Origin: Pullilachnospira_A gallistercoris | GTDB lineage: Bacteria; Bacillota; Clostridia; Lachnospirales; Lachnospiraceae | DNA length: 13,557 nt | Direction of reading: 5' to 3' | NCBI GenBank assembly: GCA_018712125.1 | Contig: DVHM01000033.1 | Location: 1 to 13,557, forward strand | Program-made: the position numbers and the translations under genes | Shown here: positions 1 through 7,427 of the stretch, in pieces | Layout of the letters: each line of letters opens with the position of its first letter | Numbering within the stretch: position 1 is the stretch's first letter | The notes under the pieces: model-generated | Seen by the model: only the letters and a program-made list of their open reading frames with translations | Databases searched by the model: none | What the model was told of the DNA's origin: nothing

Positions 1-1
1 A

Positions 2-964
2 TGCGCCGAGCAGGGAATCGTCGTATTCAACACCCCCGGCGCCAACGCCAACGGCGTGAAGGAGCTGGTGTTCGCGGGAATGCTGCTTGCGTCGAGAGAT
101 ATCGTGGGCGGCATCCAGTGGGTCAAGGAGAACAGCGGCGAGGCGGACATCGCCAAGATGACCGAGAAGCAGAAGAAGGCATACGCCGGAACGGAGATCG
201 CCGGAAAGAAGTTGGGCGTGATCGGTCTGGGAGCCATCGGCGTGAAGGTGGCCAACGCTGCCACCCATATGGGAATGGAAGTGTACGGATACGATCCCTT
301 CATCTCGGTAAACGCCGCGTGGAACCTTTCCAGAAATGTGAAGCACATCAACGCGGTGGAGGAGATCTATCGTGAGTGTGATTTCATCACGATCCATGTG
401 CCCCTCAACGACGGCACGAAAAAGATGATCAACAAGGAAGCCGTTCAGATGATGAAGAAAGGCGCGGTTATCCTGAATTTTGCCAGAGACCTTCTGGTGG
501 ATGAGGAGGCCGTTCTGGATGGCCTGGCATCCGGCAAGCTCCGCAGATATGTGTCCGATTTCCCGAATCCCACCACGGCGGGCAAGGAGGGAGTGATCCT
601 GATCCCGCACCTGGGCGCTTCCACCGAGGAGGCGGAAGATAACTGCGCGATCATGGCGGTGCAGGAGATCTCCGACTACATGGAGAACGGAAATATCGCG
701 CACTCCGTAAATTACCCGGACTGCAACATGGGTGTCTGCCAGTCAGCGGCGAGAATCGCGGTGCTGCATCACAACAACAAGGGCGTGATCGCCAAGTATT
801 CCACGATCCTCGGGGACGCGGATATCAATGTGTCCGATATGACCAACAAGAGCCGGGGCGACTACGCCTACGCGCTGCTGGATCTGGATGCGCCGGTAAC
901 AGCGGATGTGGTGGAGAAACTCTCCGCCATCGAGGACGTGATCAAGGTTCGCGTGATCAAGTAA
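2..964 (+). CDS. serA: D-3-phosphoglycerate dehydrogenase, 5'-truncated by window edge
   Basis: This enzyme oxidises 3-phosphoglycerate to 3-phosphohydroxypyruvate with NAD+, the first committed step of serine synthesis in the cytosol. The reading frame is open from base 2, so the start lies upstream of the window; about 320 residues remain of the roughly 390 typical for the short bacterial form. Visible landmarks are the NAD-binding Rossmann loop GLGAIG (nt 224-241), the NFAR segment with the conserved active-site Arg (nt 476-487), the catalytic His in PHLGAS (nt 605-622), and a C-terminal ACT-like domain (about nt 752-961) that in this family senses serine. The active site is the variant form: Arg is followed by Asp instead of Gly, and DFPNP (nt 557-571) stands where the classical DVF.xEP with its catalytic Glu would be. 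From memory this variant is common in Clostridia, so I regard the gene as functional. The DUF1015 gene follows after nine bases. Confidence 0.95.
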   Translation, partial: CAEQGIVVFNTPGANANGVKELVFAGMLLASRDIVGGIQWVKENSGEADIAKMTEKQKKAYAGTEIAGKKLGVIGLGAIGVKVANAATHMGMEVYGYDPFISVNAAWNLSRNVKHINAVEEIYRECDFITIHVPLNDGTKKMINKEAVQMMKKGAVILNFARDLLVDEEAVLDGLASGKLRRYVSDFPNPTTAGKEGVILIPHLGASTEEAEDNCAIMAVQEISDYMENGNIAHSVNYPDCNMGVCQSAARIAVLHHNNKGVIAKYSTILGDADINVSDMTNKSRGDYAYALLDLDAPVTADVVEKLSAIEDVIKVRVIK

Positions 965-973
965 GGAAGTATT

Positions 974-2221
974 ATGGCAGAGATCAGACCATTTCAGGCA
1001 ATCAGACCATCGAGGGAGAGAGCGGCAGAGATCGCTGCTCTCCCTTATGATGTCTATAACCGCAGGGAGGCCGAGGAGATTGTGAAGAAGAATCCCCTCT
1101 CCTTTTTGCGCATTGACCGGGCGGAGACCAACTTTGACGAGTCAGTGGGCGTCTACGATGATATCGTGTACCAGAAGGCCCACGACCTGCTCTGGCAGAT
1201 GGTGGAGGATGGCAGTTTCGTCCGGGATGAAAAACCCTGCTACTACATCTATGAGCTGACCATGGAGGGGCGGGTGCAGACCGGCATTGTGGCCTGCGCG
1301 TCCATCGACGATTACGAGAAGAACGTGATCAAGAAGCATGAGAGTACCAGGGCGGAGAAGGAGGCGGACCGGGTGCGGCACATCGACACCTGCAACGCTC
1401 AGACCGGGCCGATTTTTCTGGCGTACCGGGGACAGGCAGCCATTGACGAGGTGGTGGAGCGTACCAAGAAAGGGCGCCCGCTGTACTATTTTACCGCCGA
1501 TGACGGCATTACCCATCGGGTGTTTCTGATAGAGGATGAGGCGGATATCGAGACGATTCACAGCCAGTTCGCGAGGCTGGATTCCATCTATATCGCCGAC
1601 GGCCATCACCGGGCGGCCTCTGCAGTGCGGGTGGGGCAGAAACGGAGAAAGCAGCATCCGGGCTATACCGGCGAGGAGGAATTCAATTTTTTCCTGTCGG
1701 TGCTGTTTCCGGATCATCAGCTGATGATTATGCCCTACAACCGGGTGGTAAAGGACTTAAACGGCCTCAGCAAGGAGTCCTTCTACAGCCGGATCGCCCG
1801 GAAGTTTGACGTGGTAAAGCGGCAGCGGATGCCGCTGGCTCCCGGGAAGAAGGGTAAATTTGCCATGTTTTTGAGTCAGCACTGGTATCTGTGCCGGTTC
1901 CGCCAGGAGGATCTTTCCGAGATCACGGATCCGGTGGAGGCGCTGGACGTATCGCTGCTGCAGAATCTTCTGCTGGAGCCGATCCTGGGGATTACAGATC
2001 CCAGGACGGACGAGCGGATTGATTTTGTGGGAGGCATCCGGGGACTCTCGGAGCTGGAGCGCAGATGCCGCACCGACTGTCGGGTGGCTTTTGCCCTCTA
2101 TCCCACATCCATTCAGGAGCTCTTTGCCGTGGCGGACGCGGGCCGGCTGATGCCGCCGAAATCCACCTGGTTTGAGCCGAAGCTGCGCAGCGGCCTGTTC
2201 ATCCACGAGCTGGACCGATAG
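974..2221 (+). CDS. DUF1015 family protein, probably linked to serine metabolism
   Basis: This 415-residue cytosolic protein has no signal peptide or membrane segment and matches my memory of the DUF1015 (COG4198) family throughout. The N-terminus begins EIRPFQAIRPS and has ALPYDV shortly after. A central motif reads HEST with a downstream K and DR (H122, E123, T125, K129, D132, R133), and a conserved DGHHRAA loop occupies residues 209-215. The ATG at 974 is preceded by an AAGGAAG ribosome binding site and lies nine bases after serA, so the two are very probably one operon. Family members often sit with serA and serC, which suggests a role in serine synthesis or its control. The DGHHR loop resembles the one in ParB/sulfiredoxin-fold proteins, a fold that includes free-serine kinases (SerK, SbnI). 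A phosphotransfer role is therefore a reasonable guess but is not shown here. The family call is firm; the function is open. Confidence 0.88.
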   Translation: MAEIRPFQAIRPSRERAAEIAALPYDVYNRREAEEIVKKNPLSFLRIDRAETNFDESVGVYDDIVYQKAHDLLWQMVEDGSFVRDEKPCYYIYELTMEGRVQTGIVACASIDDYEKNVIKKHESTRAEKEADRVRHIDTCNAQTGPIFLAYRGQAAIDEVVERTKKGRPLYYFTADDGITHRVFLIEDEADIETIHSQFARLDSIYIADGHHRAASAVRVGQKRRKQHPGYTGEEEFNFFLSVLFPDHQLMIMPYNRVVKDLNGLSKESFYSRIARKFDVVKRQRMPLAPGKKGKFAMFLSQHWYLCRFRQEDLSEITDPVEALDVSLLQNLLLEPILGITDPRTDERIDFVGGIRGLSELERRCRTDCRVAFALYPTSIQELFAVADAGRLMPPKSTWFEPKLRSGLFIHELDR

Positions 2222-2300
2222 GATCTGCGGCGAAAAAAGAAACCATTCGGCACAGGGATAAATTTTCCCGAACCGTGCAAAAATAAACAGGAGAGTGAAC

Positions 2301-3167
2301 ATGTTATTATCACAGGTTTTTCCTGAAAACTTGATCGGGAGCATAAAGGACGGCGTGGTCAAGAACTGGCTGGAAACCATTCTGCCCGGCGTCATCAGCT
2401 TTTTCTGGGATGTGGTGCTGGCGCTGGTTACCGTCTATGTGGGTGTCCGCGTCATTCGGCTGCTGCGAAAGTGGTTCCGCCGCTTTATGGAGCGCCACGA
2501 GCTGGAGGAGGGCTTAAAGCAGTTTCTGGATCAGGTTGTGAAGTATCTGCTCTATATCGTGCTGATCGTCCTGGTGCTCAATCTCTTCGGCATTACCACC
2601 ACATCCATCGCGGCGGCGGTGGCGTCTCTGGGGGTGACAGCCGGACTGGCGCTCCAGGGAAGTCTTTCGAACTTTGCCGGCGGTGTGCTGATTCTGATTC
2701 TGCATCCTTTCCGGGTGGGGGATTACATCATCGAGGACACCAACAAGAACGAGGGGCAGGTGCTGGAGATCTCCGTGTTCTATACGAAGCTGCGCACAGT
2801 GGATAACAAAATCATTGTGATTCCCAACGGCGCGCTGGCGAATAACAGTCTGACCAACGCCACCAAGAGCGATAAGCGGCAGCTGGACCTGATTGTGCCC
2901 ATCAGCTACGACGCGGATATCCGTCAGGCGAAAGCGATTCTGGAACGGCTGGTGGAGCAGGAAGACCGGAGGTTGGCGGACGAGGAGATCAAGGTGTTTG
3001 TCAGCCAGCTGAACAACAGCTCCGTGGATTTGGGGCTGCGGTTCTGGGTGCCGACGGAAGATTACTGGAATGTCCGCTGGAAGATGCTGGAGGATATCAA
3101 GCTGGCTTTTGATGAGGCGGGAATCGCAATCCCGTTCCAGCAGATGGATGTGACCATCAAACAGTGA
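2301..3167 (+). CDS. MscS-family small-conductance mechanosensitive ion channel
   Basis: This 288-residue inner-membrane channel would open under membrane tension to release solutes after hypo-osmotic shock. Predicted membrane segments lie near residues 27-50, 80-97 and 101-134. The third, Gly/Ala-rich helix (AAAVASLGVTAGLALQGS, then NFAGG) is the pore-lining helix of MscS. It is followed by the diagnostic PFRVGDYI (136-143) and IPNGALANN (174-182) motifs of the beta domain, and a C-terminal alpha/beta domain completes the vestibule. Length equals the minimal E. coli MscS type (286 residues). I chose ATG 2301, not the in-frame GTG at 2295, because AGGAG at 2289-2293 is correctly spaced from 2301 and overlaps the region just before the GTG. 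It is separated from the DUF1015 gene by 79 bases and from the peptidase gene by 19, so it is probably co-transcribed with the peptidase. Confidence 0.95.
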   Translation: MLLSQVFPENLIGSIKDGVVKNWLETILPGVISFFWDVVLALVTVYVGVRVIRLLRKWFRRFMERHELEEGLKQFLDQVVKYLLYIVLIVLVLNLFGITTTSIAAAVASLGVTAGLALQGSLSNFAGGVLILILHPFRVGDYIIEDTNKNEGQVLEISVFYTKLRTVDNKIIVIPNGALANNSLTNATKSDKRQLDLIVPISYDADIRQAKAILERLVEQEDRRLADEEIKVFVSQLNNSSVDLGLRFWVPTEDYWNVRWKMLEDIKLAFDEAGIAIPFQQMDVTIKQ

Positions 3168-3186
3168 ATACAAATGGAGGAGCGAC

Positions 3187-6087
3187 ATGCATAAGGCATA
3201 TGAACTGATCAAAGAAGAGGAACTGGGGAGTCTTCAGGCTAAGGGGTATGTGCTGCGACACAAAAAGAGCGGAGCTCATGTGGCGCTGATCAAAAACGAC
3301 GACGATAACAAGGTGTTCTATATCGGATTTCGGACGCCGCCGAAGGATTCCACGGGAGTGCCTCATATCATTGAGCATTCGGTGCTGTGCGGCTCCGACA
3401 AATATCCGCTGAAAGACCCCTTTGTGGAGCTGGTCAAGGGCTCGCTGAATACATTTTTGAATGCCATGACTTACCCGGACAAGACAGTTTATCCGGTGGC
3501 AAGCTGCAACGACAAGGATTTTGCCAATCTGATGGACGTGTACATGGACGCGGTGTTCCATCCCGATATCTATCGTCATCCGGAGATTTTCCAGCAGGAG
3601 GGATGGCACTATGAGCTTCCGTCGCCGGAGGATGAGCTGACCTTAAACGGTGTGGTGTACAACGAGATGAAAGGAGCGTTCTCCTCCCCGGAGAGCGTTC
3701 TGGACAGGACAGTGCTCAATTCCCTCTTCCCGGACACGCCCTACGCCTATGAGTCCGGCGGAGACCCCAAGGATATCCCGAAGCTGACCTACGAGGAGTT
3801 TCTGGATTTCCACCGTACCTACTATCATCCCTCCAACGCCTACATCTATCTCTACGGGGATATGGACATGGAGGAGCGGCTGGACTATCTGGACCGGGAG
3901 TATCTCGGCGCCTATGACTCCATGGAGGTGGATTCGGAGATCGCGCTGCAGCCCCCCTTTGAGAAGCCGATCCGGCTGGAAAAGGAGTATCCGCTGTCCA
4001 TGGAGGAGGACGATGCCAACCAGACCTATCTCTCCTGCAGTTTTGTGGTGGGAACCACGCTGGATCAGGAACTGTATCAGGCCTTTGAGGTGCTGGATTA
4101 CGCCCTTTTGAATTCGCCCGGCGCGCCCCTGCGCAAGGCGCTTCTGGACAAGGGCGTCGGCAAGGACATTCTGGGTTCTTACGACAACGGGACCCAGCAG
4201 CCCTTCTTCTCCATTGTGGCGAAGGGCGCCAACCCGGAGGACGAGAAAGTTTTCGTGGAGACGATTCGCCAGGTGCTGGAGGAGCAGGTAAAGAACGGCA
4301 TCGACCGGCACGCCCTGAAGGCGGGGGTAAACGCCGCCCAGTTCCGGTTCCGGGAAGGAGATTACGGAAGTTACCCCAAGGGACTGATCCTGGGACTGCA
4401 GTGTATGGACAGCTGGCTCTACGATGCCGGACAGCCCTTTTTGCACCTTCACGGCATCGAGGTGCTGGATCGGCTGAGAGAGAAGATTTCCACCGGCTAT
4501 TTTGAGGAGCTGGTGGAGAAGTATCTGCTGCACAATACCCACTCCGCTCTGATTGTGGTAACGCCGAAGAAAGGCCTGACCAGTCAGGAGGAGGAACAGC
4601 TGAAAGCGCAGCTTCAGAAAAAGAAGGACAGCCTGTCGGAGGAGGAACTTCAGCAGATGGCCCGGCAGACGAAGCATCTGAAGGAGTATCAGCAGGAGCC
4701 GACACCGAAGGAGGCGCTGGAGAAACTGCCGATGTTGAAGCGCGAGGATCTGAATCCGAAGATCCGTCCGCTGGATCTGCAGAAGGCGACTCTGGGAACG
4801 ATTCCCCTGCTGCGCCACAAGGTGTTTACCAACGGTATTCACTATCTGAACCTGGCCTTCCAGGTCAGTGGCGTCTCCGGGGAGGATCTGGGCTATCTGT
4901 CCCTGCTGTGCAAGATGCTGGGCATGGTGAACACGAGGCATTACAATTACGCGGATCTGGCAAACGAGATCAACGTGGTTACCGGCGGTATCAATTTCGG
5001 ACTGAACCTTTATCCGAAAGCGGGGCACGACTATGCGTTTACCTGCGAGGTGCGGGCAAAGTTCCTCTACGAGGAGTCGGCCGCTGCCATGAAGCTGATC
5101 GAGGAGATGATTCTGACGTCGGACTTCTCCGACGAGAAGCGTCTCTGGGAGCTGGTACAGCTGAACAAATCCCGCCTGGAGATGCAGATGAACAGCGCGG
5201 GACACTTGATCGCCTCCCTGCGGGCCATGGCCAATTTCTCCAAGACCTCGAAAATTTCCGACGAGATCGGCGGTGTGGGCTTCTATCAGTTCCTGAAGGA
5301 TCTGGAGGAGCATTTCGATGAGAAGAAGGGGATTCTCCAGAAGAAGTGCGAGGAGCTGATGGAGCAGATTTTTACCAGCGCCCATCTGGTTATCAGTTCC
5401 GCCGGGACGCCGGAAGCAATGGTCAAGGTGGAGCGGGATCTGCTGACACTGATGGCAAACCTTCCCCACACCTATCATCTGGAGCAGGAGCCCCAGGTAT
5501 CCTGCCGGCATGCCCGTGAGGCCTTCAAGGATGCCTCCCAGATTCAGTATGTCTGCCGGGCGGGAAATTTCGCGGACGCGGGATACTCCTACACGGGAAC
5601 CATGCGGATTCTGCGGGTTATCCTCGGATATGACTATTTCTGGATCAATGTCCGCGTCAAGGGCGGAGCCTACGGCTGCATGAATCAGTTTGCCCGCAAC
5701 GGAAACATGTATTTTGTATCTTACCGGGATCCGAATCTGGCGGACACGATCGATGTGTTCGATAAGACGCCGAAATACATCCGTTCCTTCGAGGCGGACG
5801 AGCGGGATATGACAAAGTATATCATCGGAACCATCAGCGAGATGGACACGCCCCTGACGCCTTCCCAGCGGGGACTGCGTGCCCTTGGAGCCTACTTCAT
5901 GGGCATAACGGACGAGGACCTGCAGCGGGAGCGGACCCAGGTAATCACAGCAACCGCCGAGGACATCCGGGCACTGGCGGAGCCGGTGGAGGCAGCGTTA
6001 AAACAGGGCGTGCTCTGCGTGGTTGGTAACGAGGACGCCATTGAGAAGGAGAGGGATCGCTTCGACAAAGTGACGGGGCTGTTCTAG
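3187..6087 (+). CDS. M16C-family zinc metallopeptidase (PreP/insulinase-like)
   Basis: This 966-residue peptidase belongs to the presequence-protease branch of M16, which closes two halves around short unfolded peptides and cuts them. The inverted zinc motif HIIEH occupies residues 60-64 (H60 and H64 bind zinc, E63 is the catalytic base). The third ligand is E160 in VVYNEMKGAFSSPES, exactly 100 residues after H60, the same spacing as in human PreP. The C-terminal half carries VRVKGGAYG with R823 and Y829, the distal substrate-binding residues. Between them lie the M16 C-domain, a charged linker (about 465-510, rich in E, K and Q and probably coiled) and the M16C-associated region. No signal peptide is present, so it is probably cytosolic. 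The start has an excellent GGAGG (3176-3180). The gene shows no truncation or frameshift. The natural substrate cannot be told from sequence. Confidence 0.95.
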   Translation: MHKAYELIKEEELGSLQAKGYVLRHKKSGAHVALIKNDDDNKVFYIGFRTPPKDSTGVPHIIEHSVLCGSDKYPLKDPFVELVKGSLNTFLNAMTYPDKTVYPVASCNDKDFANLMDVYMDAVFHPDIYRHPEIFQQEGWHYELPSPEDELTLNGVVYNEMKGAFSSPESVLDRTVLNSLFPDTPYAYESGGDPKDIPKLTYEEFLDFHRTYYHPSNAYIYLYGDMDMEERLDYLDREYLGAYDSMEVDSEIALQPPFEKPIRLEKEYPLSMEEDDANQTYLSCSFVVGTTLDQELYQAFEVLDYALLNSPGAPLRKALLDKGVGKDILGSYDNGTQQPFFSIVAKGANPEDEKVFVETIRQVLEEQVKNGIDRHALKAGVNAAQFRFREGDYGSYPKGLILGLQCMDSWLYDAGQPFLHLHGIEVLDRLREKISTGYFEELVEKYLLHNTHSALIVVTPKKGLTSQEEEQLKAQLQKKKDSLSEEELQQMARQTKHLKEYQQEPTPKEALEKLPMLKREDLNPKIRPLDLQKATLGTIPLLRHKVFTNGIHYLNLAFQVSGVSGEDLGYLSLLCKMLGMVNTRHYNYADLANEINVVTGGINFGLNLYPKAGHDYAFTCEVRAKFLYEESAAAMKLIEEMILTSDFSDEKRLWELVQLNKSRLEMQMNSAGHLIASLRAMANFSKTSKISDEIGGVGFYQFLKDLEEHFDEKKGILQKKCEELMEQIFTSAHLVISSAGTPEAMVKVERDLLTLMANLPHTYHLEQEPQVSCRHAREAFKDASQIQYVCRAGNFADAGYSYTGTMRILRVILGYDYFWINVRVKGGAYGCMNQFARNGNMYFVSYRDPNLADTIDVFDKTPKYIRSFEADERDMTKYIIGTISEMDTPLTPSQRGLRALGAYFMGITDEDLQRERTQVITATAEDIRALAEPVEAALKQGVLCVVGNEDAIEKERDRFDKVTGLF

Positions 6088-6097
6088 GCCCCTCCTG

Positions 6098-6114
6098 CCG
6101 CCGTTTTCCGGCGG
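6098..6114 (+). terminator. GC-rich hairpin after the peptidase gene
   Basis: CCGCCG and CGGCGG form a perfect 6-bp stem around a TTTTC loop, starting ten bases after the peptidase stop. An alternative register (6097-6102 with 6114-6119) is also possible. There is no T-run downstream, so it is at best a weak or Rho-assisted terminator, or an mRNA 3'-end stabiliser. Confidence 0.3.
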
Positions 6115-6198
6115 GCGGCCTGCGCGGGAAGGAGCCGGGTATGCAAAACAATCTGGCGCAGAGATCCTGGCGCGTAAAACACAAGATAAGGAGTGCGT

Positions 6199-7110
6199 AT
6201 GACAGAACATTTCAAATCGGGTTTTGTGACAATCATCGGACGGCCGAACGTGGGAAAATCCACGCTGATGAACCGGCTGATCGGCCAGAAAATCGCCATC
6301 ACGTCCAACAAACCGCAGACTACGAGAAACCGGATTCAGACCGTCTACACTGATCCGGAGGTGGGACAGATCGTGTTTCTGGACACGCCGGGAATCCATC
6401 AGGCGAAGAACAAGCTGGGGGAGTACATGGTAAAGGCGGCGGAGCACACCATCGCCGACGTGGACGTGGTGCTCTGGCTTGTGGAGCCGGATGAGCGCGC
6501 AGGCGGCGGAGACCGGCATATTGCCCAGCAGCTTTGTCAGGTAAAACAGCCGGTCATCCTGGTCATCAACAAAGTGGATATGGTGGACCGGGAAAAGATT
6601 CTCCCGATCATTGACGCCTACCGGGGACTGTGCGATTTCGCCGAGGTGGTGCCCATCTCCGCCAAGAAGGGGTGGAACTGCGATGAGCTTTTGAAACAGA
6701 TTTTCGCCTATCTGCCGGAAGGGCCTCAGTACTACGAGGATGATGTGGTCACAGATCAGCCCCAGCGTCAGATCGTCGCGGAGATCATTCGGGAGAAGGC
6801 GCTGCACGCTTTGAGCGACGAGGTGCCCCACGGCATCGCTGTGGTGGTGGATCAGATGAAATGGCGGGGCGGCAGACAGAAGATCGCCGATATTGACGCA
6901 ACCATCATCTGTGAGCGGGATTCCCACAAGGGGATCATCATCGGAAAGGGCGGCGCCATGCTCAAAAAGATCGGCAGCAATGCCCGGTTTGAGATCGAAC
7001 GGATGCTGGACGGCAAAGTGAACCTGAAACTCTGGGTCAAGGTAAAGAAGGACTGGAGGGACAGCGATTCTCTGATCCGCAATTTCGGTTACCGGAAGGA
7101 AGAGCTGTAG
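6199..7110 (+). CDS. era: GTPase Era, ribosome small-subunit assembly
   Basis: Era is an essential GTPase that binds the 3' end of 16S rRNA and helps mature the 30S subunit. The 303-residue product has the full set of motifs: G1 GRPNVGKS (14-21), the switch I TTR (41-43), G3 DTPG (62-65), G4 NKVD (124-127) and G5 SAK (154-156). It ends in a type II KH domain with the RNA-binding GKGG loop (249-252). Length is typical for the family. ATG 6199 was chosen over the in-frame GTG at 6193 because AAGGAG (6187-6192) lies six bases before it and because Era proteins begin just ahead of the G1 strand. A 111-base gap separates it from the peptidase gene. It is followed by the YqzL-like gene and recO, the standard order in Firmicutes. 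Confidence 0.98.
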   Translation: MTEHFKSGFVTIIGRPNVGKSTLMNRLIGQKIAITSNKPQTTRNRIQTVYTDPEVGQIVFLDTPGIHQAKNKLGEYMVKAAEHTIADVDVVLWLVEPDERAGGGDRHIAQQLCQVKQPVILVINKVDMVDREKILPIIDAYRGLCDFAEVVPISAKKGWNCDELLKQIFAYLPEGPQYYEDDVVTDQPQRQIVAEIIREKALHALSDEVPHGIAVVVDQMKWRGGRQKIADIDATIICERDSHKGIIIGKGGAMLKKIGSNARFEIERMLDGKVNLKLWVKVKKDWRDSDSLIRNFGYRKEEL

Positions 7111-7114
7111 ACGG

Positions 7115-7136
7115 ACGCCTGGGGTGCAGGTGTTTT
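7115..7136 (+). terminator. Weak terminator-like hairpin after era
   Basis: ACGCCTG (7115-7121) pairs with CAGGTGT (7127-7133), with one G-U pair and a five-base loop, and runs into a short T stretch ending at 7136. The stem is only 7 bp and the T-run is short, so termination would be partial at most. The last T bases overlap a TTGAAA box. Confidence 0.3.
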
Positions 7137-7162
7137 GAAAATCCGGGTGCCTTCCATATTTT
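7135..7162 (+). promoter_or_regulatory. Possible promoter for the yqzL-like and recO genes
   Basis: TTGAAA (7135-7140) is followed after 16 bases by TATTTT (7157-7162), a moderate match to the housekeeping sigma-factor consensus. It would give a leader of about 55-60 bases before the YqzL-like start. Read-through from era is an equally good explanation for expression of these genes. Confidence 0.3.
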
Positions 7163-7225
7163 CACTGGTATAGCATCGGACTCCATCGGAGAAGATAATA
7201 GCAGATCAGATGGGAGGATGAGCGG

Positions 7226-7411
7226 ATGGAAGTGGAAGACCTTTGGAAACAGTTTGTGGCCTCCGGGAAGATCGCGGATTATCTGCGGTTTGTCAACGGT
7301 ACCCGGACGGAGGCGGCAGAGGAGATTGAGCCGGAGTATGGGACAAAACCGGGGCACATGGGCAAGCCGGGGGGAGACGCTGGAGAGGCAGATTCGCCGG
7401 CAGCTGACTGA
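7226..7411 (+). CDS. Small YqzL-like protein between era and recO
   Basis: This 61-residue reading frame begins MEVEDLWKQFVASGKIADYL, which matches my memory of the short YqzL family (a Trp-x-x-Phe-x-x-[ST]-Gly-x-[IV]-x-x-Tyr-Leu pattern). In Bacillus subtilis yqzL lies exactly between era and recO, as here. ATG 7226 is eight bases after a strong GGGAGG (7212-7217). The conserved part ends near residue 28; the tail is acidic, then Gly/Pro-rich, and is probably disordered. The product is longer than the roughly 47 residues of the Bacillus protein. The stop lies 16 bases before the recO start, so the two are almost certainly translated from one message. The biochemical role of the family is unknown to me. 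The similarity is short, and position supports it as much as sequence does. Confidence 0.7.
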   Translation: MEVEDLWKQFVASGKIADYLRFVNGTRTEAAEEIEPEYGTKPGHMGKPGGDAGEADSPAAD

Positions 7412-7427
7412 GGACAAGAGGCAGGGA

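Noticed and set aside
1..375. Frame-1 open frame of 124 codons at the window start
   Set aside because: It overlaps serA in another frame and its product is Arg/Gly-rich with no family resemblance.
2241..2282. Possible terminator between the DUF1015 and MscS genes
   Set aside because: GCAC/GTGC and GGGA/TCCC can pair only with a large internal loop, and the sequence after it is A-rich instead of T-rich.
3643..5511. 622-codon open frame on the minus strand across the peptidase gene
   Set aside because: It is exactly antisense to a complete, motif-confirmed M16C gene. Its translation is Leu/Gln/His-rich without domain structure, as expected when the codon pattern of a GC-rich gene is read backwards.
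7218..7427. N-terminal extension of recO by 70 codons from ATG 7218
   Set aside because: The extension overlaps the YqzL-like gene in another frame, looks like a shadow translation (Arg/Trp/Gly-rich) and has no counterpart in RecO proteins; ATG 7428 fits the family start.
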